Positions 10,273 to 19,230 of a stretch of DNA of 64,000 bases are shown here, in pieces. A program made the position numbers and the translations under genes. Under the pieces are notes generated by a model. It worked only from the letters and a program-made list of their open reading frames with translations. It did not search any database and had not been told where the DNA came from. This stretch comes from Dehalobacter sp. (GTDB lineage Bacteria; Bacillota; Desulfitobacteriia; Desulfitobacteriales; Syntrophobotulaceae): assembly GCA_023667845.1 (NCBI GenBank), contig JAMPIU010000050.1:62001-126000 (forward strand). Reading direction: 5' to 3'. The first letter of the stretch is position 1; every line of letters begins with the position of its first letter.

Positions 10273-10614
10273 TTGGCATACCGTAAGCTTGGAGTTAACA
10301 TGAGCCGCAGAAGGGCTATGTTAAGAAATATTGTAACTTCCTTGCTGAAGCATGGAAAGATTGAGACAACAGAAGCAAGAGCAAAAGAACTGAATTCCCT
10401 GGCAGAGAAAATGATTACCCTGGGCAAAAGGGGTGACCTGGCTGCCAGACGTCAGGCGATGGAATTTTTGCTGGATGAGACGGTAGTAAAAGAGCTTTTT
10501 GATACAATAGCTCCGAAATATGCCGATAGGCAGGGTGGCTACACCAGAATCATGAAAAACGGCTATCGTCGTGGAGATGCTGCCGAAATGGTTTTAGTTG
10601 AGCTTGTGGACTAA
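10273..10614 (+). CDS. rplQ: 50S ribosomal protein L17
   Basis: A 113-residue L17 ([34 protein letters not shown], and the C-terminal [15 protein letters not shown]). Start is TTG at 10273, preceded by AAAGGGGGG. L17 sits near the exit tunnel. It is followed by a repeat-bearing spacer rather than the ecf transporter genes often found here in other Firmicutes. Confidence 0.96.
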   Translation: MAYRKLGVNMSRRRAMLRNIVTSLLKHGKIETTEARAKELNSLAEKMITLGKRGDLAARRQAMEFLLDETVVKELFDTIAPKYADRQGGYTRIMKNGYRRGDAAEMVLVELVD

Positions 10615-10617
10615 GAT

Positions 10618-10800
10618 GAAGGCCTAATTTTGAAGTTCGAAGTTCGAGGTTCGGTGTTCGATCGCAGATAACGGAAGCCGGATACCAGGAATTGATTGAT
10701 ACCGGGTAACGAAACCAAATAAGCGTATCGATAACCATTAATCACACACATGAATCGTACCTCTGAACATTGACACATGTTCAGCTTCGAACTTCCTGTT
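10618..10800. repeat. Interspersed repeat with heptad units, copy 2
   Basis: Heptad units GAAGTTC, GAAGTTC, GAGGTTC and GGTGTTC fill 10632-10659; ATACCGGGTAACGAAAC follows at 10699-10715 and matches the copy at 7711. The distal end has CTTCGAACTTC (10785-10795), the exact reverse complement of the first bases of the heptad block (10632-10642), so the element has inverted ends about 150 bases apart. A smaller hairpin (CTGAACA/TGTTCAG) lies just inside the right end. Confidence 0.55.
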
Positions 10801-10860
10801 GGCTCTTTTGAAAACAAGCATACCGTCCAGTTCAATATTATAAGATTGCTGGAGAAAAAA

Positions 10861-11637
10861 ATGCGCAACATCCTTCTGCGATTAGCCTATGATGGTACAA
10901 ACTACCACGGATTCCAGCGCCAGCCAGAGGAACATGGACAAACTATCCAGGGAGAACTGGAAAAGGTCTGGAAGAAGCTTTTTGCCGAAGAAATAAAAAT
11001 CACAACAGCGGGCAGGACGGATACTGGTGTACACGCTGCCGGCCAAGTGATTAATTTCTGCTCAGAAGCGCGTATTCCGCAGGAGAAGATTCCTAAGGCC
11101 ATGAATAGTATTCTGCCGTATGATATCAGAATACGCGAGGCCAGGGATATGCCTGAAGATTTTAGTGCCAGGAAAAGCGCCAAGTGGAAGAGATACGATT
11201 ATAGAATCGATAACGGACGAATTCCTGACGTATTCAGAAGACTGTATTCTCTCCATGAGCCGTTGCAGCTGAATGTCAGCGCCATGCAAATGGCTGCTTC
11301 CCAGCTTGAAGGGAAACATGACTTCAGTGCATTTGCCGCTGCCGGGTCTTCGGCTAAAAGTTTTGTCCGGACACTGTACCGCTGTAAAGTATGTTGGCTG
11401 GATGAACAAATCGCTGTTACCTGTATTGGTGACGGGTTTCTATATAACATGGTAAGAATTATTGCCGGTACCTTGATGGATGCGGGTAAAGGCCGAACAC
11501 AGCCGGAAGAAATCCCTGAAGTACTAGCGTCCAGGGATCGAACCAAAGCAGGTGAAACTGCTCCGGCCAGAGGACTCACCTTGACCTATGTCAATTATGA
11601 CGCATCCAGTCCCGGTGAAATCTTTCCGGAACTTTAA
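10861..11637 (+). CDS. truA: tRNA pseudouridine(38-40) synthase TruA
   Basis: A 258-residue TruA, converting uridines 38-40 of the tRNA anticodon stem to pseudouridine. The catalytic aspartate is in GRTDTGVHAAGQV; RLAYDGTNYHGFQRQP at the N-terminus and GDGFLYNMVRIIAGTL near the C-terminus are family signatures. The ATG at 10861 (MRNILLRLAYDG) is chosen because the longer frame to 10777 runs into the repeat. Confidence 0.95.
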   Translation: MRNILLRLAYDGTNYHGFQRQPEEHGQTIQGELEKVWKKLFAEEIKITTAGRTDTGVHAAGQVINFCSEARIPQEKIPKAMNSILPYDIRIREARDMPEDFSARKSAKWKRYDYRIDNGRIPDVFRRLYSLHEPLQLNVSAMQMAASQLEGKHDFSAFAAAGSSAKSFVRTLYRCKVCWLDEQIAVTCIGDGFLYNMVRIIAGTLMDAGKGRTQPEEIPEVLASRDRTKAGETAPARGLTLTYVNYDASSPGEIFPEL

Positions 11638-11655
11638 GAAATAGGAAACCATAGG

Positions 11656-11684
11656 TTGACGAAAGACGTTATTTTAGTTAAAAT
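11656..11684 (+). promoter_or_regulatory. Sigma-A promoter for rplM-rpsI
   Basis: TTGACG at 11656-11661 and TAAAAT at 11679-11684 are separated by exactly 17 bases. The promoter gives a leader of about 110 bases before rplM. The leader has short inverted motifs but I cannot show that it is the known L13 leader RNA. Confidence 0.7.
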
Positions 11685-11802
11685 TTTTAAGTAGTCTTTT
11701 ACCGAAACGTGAATGAGCCCGTCACGTCCGGTGATGATATAACGAACTCAAAAATCGTACATGAAAACATGATGGACGCGATTAAAAATGGAGGGAACCA
11801 AC

Positions 11803-12237
11803 ATGACCACCACGCAATTTGCGAAAGCCCATGAGGTGGACCGTAAATGGTTAGTCATTGACGCAGCCGGTGTTTCTTTGGGAAGAGTGGCAGCTGAAGC
11901 CGCCCGCTTGCTCAGAGGAAAACATAAGCCGATATTTACCCCGAACGTTGACACAGGTGATTTTGTCATTATCGTCAATGCAGATAAAACGTTGATTACC
12001 GGCAATAAACTGGATAAGAAAATGTATCGCTGGCATACCGGTTATCCAGGCGGACTGAAAGAAATGACCTACCGAGTGCTGATGAGCAAAGCCCCCGAAA
12101 AAGCTATGGAACATGCTGTAAAAGGAATGCTTCCTCACAACAAACTTGGTGCACAGATGTATAAGAAACTTAAAGTATACTCGGGACCGGAACATCCGCA
12201 TCAGGCCCAAAAAGCAGAAGTATGGAATATGAAATAG
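11803..12237 (+). CDS. rplM: 50S ribosomal protein L13
   Basis: A 144-residue L13 with [29 protein letters not shown] and [12 protein letters not shown], both L13 signatures. ATG at 11803 is preferred over that at 11788 because GGAGGG (11790-11795) sits 7 bases upstream of it. It forms the usual two-gene operon with rpsI and has its own promoter. Confidence 0.96.
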   Translation: MTTTQFAKAHEVDRKWLVIDAAGVSLGRVAAEAARLLRGKHKPIFTPNVDTGDFVIIVNADKTLITGNKLDKKMYRWHTGYPGGLKEMTYRVLMSKAPEKAMEHAVKGMLPHNKLGAQMYKKLKVYSGPEHPHQAQKAEVWNMK

Positions 12238-12255
12238 TTGGAAGGAGGTAAAAGC

Positions 12256-12651
12256 ATGTCAGCACAGCTTCAGTATCAAGGTACAGGCAGAAGGAAAAAT
12301 GCAGTTGCCCGGGTCAGACTTCTGGCCGGTAACGGAAAATATACGATTAACGACAGAGACCTAAGTGAATACTTCGGCAAGAAAACTTTAGAGATGATTG
12401 TTCAGCAGCCCTTAGAAGTTACTGAAACTTTAGGGAAATACGATTTAATTGCCAGAGTTCACGGCGGCGGTACAACCGGCCAGGCCGGTGCCCTTAGAAT
12501 GGGTATTGCCAGAGCTTTGCTTAAAGCAGATGAAAGTCTTCGTCCGGCTTTAAAACGCGCAGGTTTTCTTACCCGTGACCCGCGTATGAAAGAGCGTCGC
12601 AAATACGGACTCAAAAAAGCCCGCAAAGCGCCTCAATTCTCGAAACGTTAA
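12256..12651 (+). CDS. rpsI: 30S ribosomal protein S9
   Basis: A 131-residue S9 ([38 protein letters not shown]) with the conserved C-terminal [12 protein letters not shown] whose last residues contact P-site tRNA. The ATG at 12256 follows AAGGAGG (12243-12249). A strong terminator lies 16 bases after the stop. Confidence 0.97.
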   Translation: MSAQLQYQGTGRRKNAVARVRLLAGNGKYTINDRDLSEYFGKKTLEMIVQQPLEVTETLGKYDLIARVHGGGTTGQAGALRMGIARALLKADESLRPALKRAGFLTRDPRMKERRKYGLKKARKAPQFSKR

Positions 12652-12667
12652 TATCAGACAAACAACA

Positions 12668-12698
12668 AATCCCTCAACTAAAGGTTGGGGGATTTTTT
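12668..12698 (+). terminator. Rho-independent terminator of rplM-rpsI
   Basis: An 11-base stem (AATCCCTCAAC with GTTGGGGGATT, one G-T pair) around a 5-base loop, followed by a run of T residues. Confidence 0.9.
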
Positions 12699-13015
12699 AT
12701 AGGCATTATATTTGGAAATTAATCTGCAACGCGGTAGATACTCTTTTATTATTTGGTTATCGTTTGGTTATTGTTGTCTGGTTGAAGGAATAAAATTTAT
12801 TCAATAAAAATTCTGTTAATAAACCATTGAAAACAGTATGACCAAGTAAGGCAACCCAAGGCGAAAACACTTCTAGGTTTTACAGGTGGCATAATTGCCA
12901 AAAATCACTGAACATGCTGACAGGCAAATCTTATCCAATCAAAGGTCACTGAAATCATTCCCTTCTGAATAATTCACTACCCTTCACCATAGATATAGGT
13001 GAGAGGGGGAAGACC
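12699..13015. other. Non-coding gap between rpsI and cwlD
   Basis: About 317 bases without a convincing reading frame. It holds a loose inverted repeat just before cwlD (CACC..TATAGGTG around 12978-12995) and the cwlD ribosome binding site GAGAGGGGG. No riboswitch or clear sigma-A promoter was recognised; a sporulation-sigma promoter could be present but I cannot demonstrate it. Confidence 0.5.
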
Positions 13016-13795
13016 ATGACTAAACAACCAAATTATTCATGGATCAGCGGACTGAAGCGCAGACAGAGAATGCTAAGACTAAAGATCATACTGGCATCAA
13101 GCATTCTCGTTCTTCTGGCCGTAACCGGAATTTTTCTCAGCCAGAAAACAGTAGCGCATGCCGCCAAGGATGTTCCCGGATGGAGCTGGATACTCGGCGG
13201 GGTAACCATTTCGATCGATGCCGGTCATGGCGGGGTTGATCCTGGGGCTGTTGGCGTCAATAAAACCCTGGAGAAGGATGTGAACCTGCAGGTTTCTAAA
13301 AGGCTGCAGGTACTGTTCACCCAGGCCGGAAGCAAAGTTGTGATGCTAAGGGAGCAGGACCGGGATTTTGGGACTTCTTTAAGCTTGCTTCAACGCAAAA
13401 GAGAGGACTTGGCCTACCGGATTCAAACCGCTATGGAATCCCAGGCTAAAATATATCTGAGTATTCATGCCAATAGTTTTTCCGATCAAAGACAACATGG
13501 CCCGCAAGTGTTTTACCATCCGGAATCCGAGGGAGGAAAACTGCTGGCTGAAAGTATACAGCAAAGTTTGAATAAAGTCGGAACAAAAAAACGGGAAGCA
13601 AAAGCGAACCAAAGCTATTTTATCCTCAAGAATACGGATATGGTGGCCGTGACGATTGAAGTCGGTTTTCTGTCCAATCCGGAAGAAGAAAAGAAATTAA
13701 ACGAAAGTGCTTATCAGCAGCAGCTGGCCATGGCTATTTTCGAAGGAGTGGGCAATTATCTGGCCAAGGAACAGCCGGTGGCGGCAGCCGATTAA
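13016..13795 (+). CDS. cwlD: N-acetylmuramoyl-L-alanine amidase, CwlD-like
   Basis: A 259-residue Amidase_3 family enzyme with a basic N-terminus and one membrane segment (about residues 22-42), so membrane-anchored or exported. Zinc-site motifs are IDAGHGGVDPGAVG, the metal-ligand His in SIHANSF and the catalytic Glu in VAVTIEVGFLSNPEE. In spore formers CwlD helps make cortex muramic-delta-lactam, needed for germination. The location after rplM-rpsI matches the Bacillus cwlD neighbourhood, which supports the specific assignment; the family alone would also fit a vegetative amidase. Confidence 0.8.
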   Translation: MTKQPNYSWISGLKRRQRMLRLKIILASSILVLLAVTGIFLSQKTVAHAAKDVPGWSWILGGVTISIDAGHGGVDPGAVGVNKTLEKDVNLQVSKRLQVLFTQAGSKVVMLREQDRDFGTSLSLLQRKREDLAYRIQTAMESQAKIYLSIHANSFSDQRQHGPQVFYHPESEGGKLLAESIQQSLNKVGTKKREAKANQSYFILKNTDMVAVTIEVGFLSNPEEEKKLNESAYQQQLAMAIFEGVGNYLAKEQPVAAAD

Positions 13796-13978
13796 TCCTG
13801 AAATCATCATCTTAACAATAAATAAAGGAAGATACGTAATTAATCCCGAATATATCAGATAATCACTTTGGAAGCTGCAACGCACCTGACCTTTCAAGTC
13901 TCGTGCTTAACGCCATTTCAAATCTATTTCAAAGAGTAAAAAATTGAAAGAAGAATTGTCTATTTTGCCCGGAAGCAT

Positions 13979-14011
13979 TGTTTATAAATTGTTTAGATTC
14001 TGTTTACGGAT
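13979..14011 (+). promoter_or_regulatory. Three direct repeats, likely response-regulator site
   Basis: TGTTTA occurs at 13979, 13990 and 14001, an exact 11-base period. Tandem direct repeats spaced about one helical turn are typical for OmpR/PhoB-family regulators, and such a regulator is encoded 4.5 kb downstream in the same cluster. A possible -10 (TAAAAT, 14029-14034) lies just downstream with no matching -35, as expected for an activated promoter. Confidence 0.5.
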
Positions 14012-14077
14012 ATTCAAGATATTGGGAGTAAAATAAGATCAGGAAGCTTTCCAATATTTGAAAAGGAGTAAGTGAAG

Positions 14078-15331
14078 ATGAGAATATCTAAAAAAGCGGT
14101 GCTGCCGGTAGTCTTTACCGTCGGGATTCTGTTGTTTGCGACGACTGCACTGGCGGACATTGTCAGCAAAAGCGGCTATGATACGCTTAAGGACGGCTTG
14201 AAGCAAAGCGCAGCGAGCTGTTCAGAGAAATTTAACAACTTTACCCTGGATTATTCATTTGCCATAAAGTATAACGGTGAAATCATCAGTTCCCAGAGCG
14301 ATGTCAAAAAATTTGACCGGCTGAATGGGGCGACCGAGGACAGCTCCCGCAGTCTGAGTCAGGACGGAAAGGTTTCCGATTCTTATTATTATACGGATAA
14401 GAACACCTGGATCAATGGTACGGATATCGGCACCGGCAATGAAGCCTATTACTATACCGAATATACCCAAGAGCGCGAAACGGATGTATTTGACAATCCT
14501 TTTAAACAGGATGAAGCGGAAGATGTTGAGAAGATTGTGGATGCGGTTGTCGGCAGTTTGAAGGACCATGTGGTCGTTCAGGAGAATGCCGATGGCAGCA
14601 AAGCGCTTTCTGGTTCCCTGTCTGAAGTACAGATTCCGGCTTTGGTCAACGCGGTGGCCTCCCTTCAGGTCAAACAGGCTCTTTCGGGACAAAACAGCTA
14701 TAGTGCCAGAATCCCTGTACTAACGCAGGATATCTATGTGAAACAAATTGAAGGGTCGGCCACAGTTAATTCCGACGGTCTCTTGGATTATATTCTGGCA
14801 ACAGTGATATTATCCGGAAAGGACGCACAGGAGCAGGTCCATGAAATTACGATGGAAACGCTTGTTAAATTAACGGATATCAATGAAACAATTGTTCAGA
14901 AGCCGGACCTTAGCGGCAAAAAAGTTCAGAGAACAACAGAAAGAACCAGCGCCGGACCTCAGATCTCCAATCCTGAAAAGTTTATCGGGACATTTAAAAA
15001 CGATATTATCATTGAGCAAGACGGTAAATTTGTCAAGATTGGCGAACGCATTCTGAAAATTGCCCATGTTGAGAGCGCAAATATTGCCGGAGAATATTCC
15101 GAGAAATACAGAGAAGGCTTTGAGACGTATGCTCAGAATGCTCTGACCTTTACGTTTGACGCCACAACTTCCAATCAGACAAAATCGGATGCCATGTTTG
15201 AATTCAGAGATAATGACGGATCGAACCGGTCCGGAAGCATCTATCTGGATGAAGTAAATGCCAAGGTGTATTTCAACTTGAACATATCCAGCGGGTCTTA
15301 CGATTCCGTCTTCTCGCCTGTTCTGGAATGA
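14078..15331 (+). CDS. Exported protein of unknown function
   Basis: A 417-residue protein with a clear signal peptide (MRISKKAVLPVVFTVGILL, cleavage likely after TALA). The mature part is acidic and rich in Ser, Thr, Asn and Tyr, with no cysteine beyond the one at about residue 50 and no membrane segment. I do not recognise a named domain. It starts a cluster with an ABC transporter, a histidine kinase, a response regulator and an L,D-transpeptidase, so a role in the cell envelope or as a substrate or sensor of that module is inferred. ATG at 14078 lies 9 bases after AAAGGAG. Confidence 0.75.
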   Translation: MRISKKAVLPVVFTVGILLFATTALADIVSKSGYDTLKDGLKQSAASCSEKFNNFTLDYSFAIKYNGEIISSQSDVKKFDRLNGATEDSSRSLSQDGKVSDSYYYTDKNTWINGTDIGTGNEAYYYTEYTQERETDVFDNPFKQDEAEDVEKIVDAVVGSLKDHVVVQENADGSKALSGSLSEVQIPALVNAVASLQVKQALSGQNSYSARIPVLTQDIYVKQIEGSATVNSDGLLDYILATVILSGKDAQEQVHEITMETLVKLTDINETIVQKPDLSGKKVQRTTERTSAGPQISNPEKFIGTFKNDIIIEQDGKFVKIGERILKIAHVESANIAGEYSEKYREGFETYAQNALTFTFDATTSNQTKSDAMFEFRDNDGSNRSGSIYLDEVNAKVYFNLNISSGSYDSVFSPVLE

Positions 15332-15406
15332 ACAGATGCAATGTTAGATGATAGATAAGGAATAACAAGTAACAAAACGAATAACAAATAGCAATAACTT
15401 TAAATT

Positions 15407-15435
15407 GGAGCTGCCGGGGAATCCCGGCAGGCTCC
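15407..15435 (+). terminator. GC-rich hairpin between exported protein and ABC genes
   Basis: GGAGCTGCCGGG pairs with CCCGGCAGGCTCC (one bulged base) around a GAAT loop. No T-run follows, so it may act as an mRNA-processing or stability hairpin rather than a true terminator, tuning expression of the downstream ABC genes. Confidence 0.5.
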
Positions 15436-15461
15436 TTGCAGTGCACAATGGGGGCAATTAT

Positions 15462-16187
15462 ATGGAAAAAGTGATTGAAATATGCAGCCTGACCAAACTG
15501 TATAAAAACGGCCGGGGCATTGACGATATCAATCTGGAAATTGATCAGGGGGATATTTTTGGTTTTCTTGGGCCAAACGGTGCAGGAAAAACAACGGCAA
15601 TGAAGATCATGACCGGATTGATCCGGCCGGACCGCGGTGACGTCAGGATTTTCGGGCATAGTATTACCGAATCATATGAGAAGGCCATGGCGGAAGTTGG
15701 CTGTATTATTGAAATTGCTGACTCTTATCCGTTCTTGACCGCTTATGAAAACTTAAGGCAGCGTGCCCGGTGTTACCCGGGAGTCGATGACCACAGAATT
15801 GATGAGGTTCTGGAGCTTACCGGTATGATCAAATACAAACAGGAAAAACCCAGGAAGTTCTCCCTAGGCATGAAGCAACGCTTGGGTTTAGCTGCGGCTA
15901 TTCTGGCCAGGCCCAAAGTTTTGATCCTGGATGAGCCATTGAACGGACTCGATGTCGAGGGGATGATTGATGTCCGTAATCTCATTAAGCAGATGGCTGA
16001 ACAGGAAGGAACCACCTTTTTTATTTCAAGCCATCTGATCCATGATGTTGAACTTACCTGCAGCAGAATCGGGGTCATCGTCAACGGAAAGATGCTCAAT
16101 GTGGACAGCACGGAAAAGATTCTGCAAAATTACGCCACGTTGGAGAATTACTTTGTCAGTGAGGTGGAACGCAATGGCCGCGTATAA
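15462..16187 (+). CDS. ABC transporter ATP-binding protein
   Basis: A 241-residue ATPase of the BcrA/CcmA-type exporters. Walker A GPNGAGKTT, signature FSLGMKQRLGLAAAIL, Walker B VLILDEPLNGLD and the H-loop (ISSHLIHDVE) are all intact. ATG at 15462 (MEKVIEICSLTKLY) is preferred over upstream in-frame starts that would run through the hairpin. It overlaps the permease gene by 14 bases, so the two are translated together. Confidence 0.92.
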   Translation: MEKVIEICSLTKLYKNGRGIDDINLEIDQGDIFGFLGPNGAGKTTAMKIMTGLIRPDRGDVRIFGHSITESYEKAMAEVGCIIEIADSYPFLTAYENLRQRARCYPGVDDHRIDEVLELTGMIKYKQEKPRKFSLGMKQRLGLAAAILARPKVLILDEPLNGLDVEGMIDVRNLIKQMAEQEGTTFFISSHLIHDVELTCSRIGVIVNGKMLNVDSTEKILQNYATLENYFVSEVERNGRV

Positions 16188-16926
16188 AGCTGCTTTGATC
16201 AATGAAATTGAAAAGCTGTACAAAAAGAAAAAAGCCCTGGTTGCGCTGATTATCTCACTGGTTGTGATTGTACTGGGGCAGCTGGCCGTCGTTGGTGTCA
16301 GAACCGGCTTTGGTGTAAGAGGCACCGGCAGCGTGGAATTTCCCGTACTGGTTTTGTCGGTCGTCGTCAATACGATTCTGCCGCTGTTTACAGCGCTCGT
16401 TGCCATTGACTGTTTTTCCGGGGAGTTCTCCCATAACCTGATGCGCGTCACGCTGACCAGGCCGGTCAGCAGGCTGAAAATCTATACGGCCAAAGTCACG
16501 GCCATTGCGGTCTTTATTCTGGCCAACCTGCTGATCTTAATGGTCTTTTCCATGCTGGCCGGTTTTCTGTTTAATGCCAATTCCGCTACGCTTACCGCTG
16601 TAGCGAGAACCGTGCTCGTTTATGTGATCAGCTTGTTTCCGCTGTTTACATTGGCCCTAGGGATTGTGTTTTTGGCCAATATTCTAAAGAGCGGCACGTC
16701 GGTATTTTTTGTTGCAATTATTGTTTTTCTGGCCATCAAGGCTTTTGGTATTTTCTTTTCCGAGTACTCAAGCCTGTTGGTTACCACACAGCTCGACTGG
16801 TACAATTTGTGGCTGGCCAATTCTTTGCCGCTGGCGAAGATTGGCCGGGAGTTTTGTCTGATGCTTGGCTACGCACTGATGTTTTTTGCAGCGGGGTTTT
16901 ATTTGTTTGATAAAAAAGAGTTCTAG
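16174..16926 (+). CDS. ABC-2 type permease
   Basis: A 250-residue integral membrane protein with about six hydrophobic segments, starting MAAYKAALINEIEKLYKKKK. The pattern (cytoplasmic basic start, first membrane helix, large loop, GEFSHNLMRVTLTRPVSR before the second) resembles ABC-2/NatB-type permeases used in bacitracin-type resistance or lipid and peptide export. It is partner to the overlapping ATPase; the substrate cannot be read from sequence. Confidence 0.85.
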   Translation: MAAYKAALINEIEKLYKKKKALVALIISLVVIVLGQLAVVGVRTGFGVRGTGSVEFPVLVLSVVVNTILPLFTALVAIDCFSGEFSHNLMRVTLTRPVSRLKIYTAKVTAIAVFILANLLILMVFSMLAGFLFNANSATLTAVARTVLVYVISLFPLFTLALGIVFLANILKSGTSVFFVAIIVFLAIKAFGIFFSEYSSLLVTTQLDWYNLWLANSLPLAKIGREFCLMLGYALMFFAAGFYLFDKKEF

Positions 16927-16979
16927 ATTTCAGAATTTGCTTAAAAATGATGCTAAATGACTGAATAAGAGGACCGGCA

Positions 16980-18455
16980 ATGAATCTTAAGAAGCGTTTA
17001 ATTGCAGCAAATGCAGCTACCGTGGCGATTCCGGTGCTGATTACAGCACTGGTCGCCATGGCTTATCTGTTTATATACAGCAAACTATATGGCAATATAT
17101 ATTCCTGGGAAAGCTACCAGCGGGCCTCTCAGATTGAAGCAGTACTGATGGATACAGAAAGACTGATCCAGCAGGAGAGTCCCGACGCGATTGCCGATGA
17201 AAAGTTCCAGCGGCTGTTGCGCCAGAAAATAGCCGAAATCGGAGGCGAACTGATCATCCTGAAGGATGATAGCATGATCTATACCTCGCTGGATGCACCG
17301 GGAATTGGCAAAATTGAGCTGGCTAAGGCCTTGGAAGCAGGACAAAACAAGCCTGGCAAGGAAAGCATTGTGATCAGTGGTCAGTCCTTTACGGTTCAGA
17401 TTATTGGGCAGGATCCTGCAGATACTGCTGGGGGAACCGTGCTGCTGCTCGTTCCGCCGGATCAGGCAGCTAACGGCCTGATTCAGTTCCTCATTGTGAT
17501 CGGCCTGACGTTCCTTTGCTCTTTCATTGTTACGAACATCCTGATCTCCTATCAGTTTTCGCGGGCGGTTTTGCAGCCACTGAATCATCTACAACATGCT
17601 GCAGATGAGATCCGGACCGGCAACCTGGACTGCCAGATTGCCGAAGAAGGTGACCGGGAGATTGAAGCATTGTGCCGGGACCTTGAGCTTATGCGCCTTA
17701 AGCTCAAGGAATCGATCCATACCCAGCTGAAATACGAAGACAACAGAAAAATGCTGATATCCAGCATATCCCATGATCTAAAGACTCCCGTTACTTCGAT
17801 TAAGGGTTATGTTGAAGGCATTTTGGATGGCGTCGCAAATACCCCGGAAAAAACGGAGAAATATTTGAAAACCATCTATGTAAAGGCTGAGCAGGTTGAT
17901 AAGATGATTGATGATTTGCTGCTCTACGCCAAACTTGATCTAAACCAGATTCCGTTTAATTTTGAAAGGACCGATGTTCAGGAATTCATTAAAAGCTGCT
18001 TGCTGGAAAGTGAACCTGAACTCGGAAACAATAGAATTCACACGGAAATGTTCAGTGATCTGACCCAAAAGCGCTGCGTTTTTCTTGATCGGGAACGAAT
18101 GAAAAGAATTATTATGAATATTCTGGACAACTCTCGTAAGTATATGGACAAAGATGAGGCGGTAATAAGGGTTCTGCTCAGGGAGACTCCTTCCAGTATT
18201 ATTATGGAGTTTCAGGACAATGGGTGTGGAGTCAGTGAAAAGGATCTGCCGTATATTTTTGACCGGTTTTATCGTTCCGATCAGGCCAGAACAGGGATTG
18301 AGGGAAGCGGCCTCGGACTTGCGATTGCCAAACAGGTCGTCGAGGGGCATCAGGGGATTATCTGGGCAATGTCCCACGGCAAGGAAGGAATGAGTATTCT
18401 GATTTCACTGGCCTATCTTAAAGACGAGTACCATGTCAACTCTAAGTCTACATGA
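16980..18455 (+). CDS. Two-component sensor histidine kinase
   Basis: A 491-residue membrane kinase. The first membrane helix is at about residues 13-34, an extracytoplasmic sensor of about 130 residues follows, then a second helix (about 163-188), a HAMP linker (PLNHLQHAADEIRTGNLD), HisKA with phospho-acceptor His265 in SISHDLKTPVTSIKGYVEG, and HATPase_c with N-box ILDNSRKYM, DNGCGVSEKDLPYIFDRF and GSGLGLAIAKQVV. It is paired with the response regulator 27 bases downstream. Confidence 0.94.
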   Translation: MNLKKRLIAANAATVAIPVLITALVAMAYLFIYSKLYGNIYSWESYQRASQIEAVLMDTERLIQQESPDAIADEKFQRLLRQKIAEIGGELIILKDDSMIYTSLDAPGIGKIELAKALEAGQNKPGKESIVISGQSFTVQIIGQDPADTAGGTVLLLVPPDQAANGLIQFLIVIGLTFLCSFIVTNILISYQFSRAVLQPLNHLQHAADEIRTGNLDCQIAEEGDREIEALCRDLELMRLKLKESIHTQLKYEDNRKMLISSISHDLKTPVTSIKGYVEGILDGVANTPEKTEKYLKTIYVKAEQVDKMIDDLLLYAKLDLNQIPFNFERTDVQEFIKSCLLESEPELGNNRIHTEMFSDLTQKRCVFLDRERMKRIIMNILDNSRKYMDKDEAVIRVLLRETPSSIIMEFQDNGCGVSEKDLPYIFDRFYRSDQARTGIEGSGLGLAIAKQVVEGHQGIIWAMSHGKEGMSILISLAYLKDEYHVNSKST

Positions 18456-18482
18456 AGAAAACCATCCAAAACGAGGACTGTT

Positions 18483-19181
18483 ATGAAAAAAATTCTGATT
18501 ATTGAAGATGATCTGAATATTGCGGAACTGCAACAAGATTACCTGGAAGTGGAAGGTTTTGCAGCCGACATTTGTACGGATGGTTCTGCCGGTCTGAAGC
18601 AGTTCCAGGAAAACGGCTATGATCTTCTAATCCTTGATATCATGCTTCCGGGTCTGGATGGTCTGGAGATTCTGCGCAGTCTAAGAGATGAAAAAGAGGT
18701 CCCTGTGATTCTGGTATCTGCTAAAAAAGAGGAAATCGACAAAATCAAAGGCTTTAATCTCGGAGCGGATGATTATATCACGAAACCCTTCAGCCCCGGT
18801 GAACTTATCGCCAGGGTCAAAGCGCATCTGCAGAATTATGAAAAACTGAAGAAGAAATTCAGCGAAAAGCAGATAAGCAACAACGCTGTTGTGATCCGTG
18901 GACTCAGGATCGAGAAAGAAGCCCGCAGGGTCTATATCCATAACCGGGAAGCCAATCTCGCCCAGAAAGAATTTGAGCTGCTTTTATATCTGGCCAAGCA
19001 TCCCAACCGGGTATTCGGCAGAGACGAATTATTCGAAAAGGTCTGGGGACTTGAGGCGCTCGGTGATTCCGCTACGGTCACGGTTCATATCGCCCGGCTG
19101 CGTGATAAAATTGAAAGCGACCCTTCCAACCCGCAATATATCGAAACGGTCTGGGGAGCGGGCTATCGGTTCAGGGTTTAA
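18483..19181 (+). CDS. OmpR/PhoB-family response regulator
   Basis: A 232-residue regulator. The receiver has the acidic pair Glu8-Asp9, phospho-acceptor Asp52 (LLILDIMLPGLDG) and the conserved Lys in DDYITKPFSPGE. The C-terminal winged helix (about 130-232) shows ARRVYIHNREANLAQKEFELL and SATVTVHIARLRDKIE...YIETVWGAGYRF. It is the partner of the upstream kinase. The 11-base repeats before the exported-protein gene are a plausible target. Confidence 0.95.
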   Translation: MKKILIIEDDLNIAELQQDYLEVEGFAADICTDGSAGLKQFQENGYDLLILDIMLPGLDGLEILRSLRDEKEVPVILVSAKKEEIDKIKGFNLGADDYITKPFSPGELIARVKAHLQNYEKLKKKFSEKQISNNAVVIRGLRIEKEARRVYIHNREANLAQKEFELLLYLAKHPNRVFGRDELFEKVWGLEALGDSATVTVHIARLRDKIESDPSNPQYIETVWGAGYRFRV

Positions 19182-19230
19182 TAAGAACATCAGAAATGAA
19201 TCCATTATGCAGCAAAGGAAGAAGATCATT

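Noticed and set aside
12975-12998. Operator before cwlD
   Set aside because: The inverted repeat is short and imperfect and overlaps the ribosome binding site region; not distinguishable from chance.
16042-16173. N-terminal extension of the ABC permease
   Set aside because: It would overlap the ATPase gene by about 145 bases; the ATG at 16174 gives a normal permease start with a basic N-terminus.
18898-19206. N-terminal extension of the L,D-transpeptidase
   Set aside because: It overlaps the winged-helix part of the response regulator, and the membrane anchor directly follows the later start.
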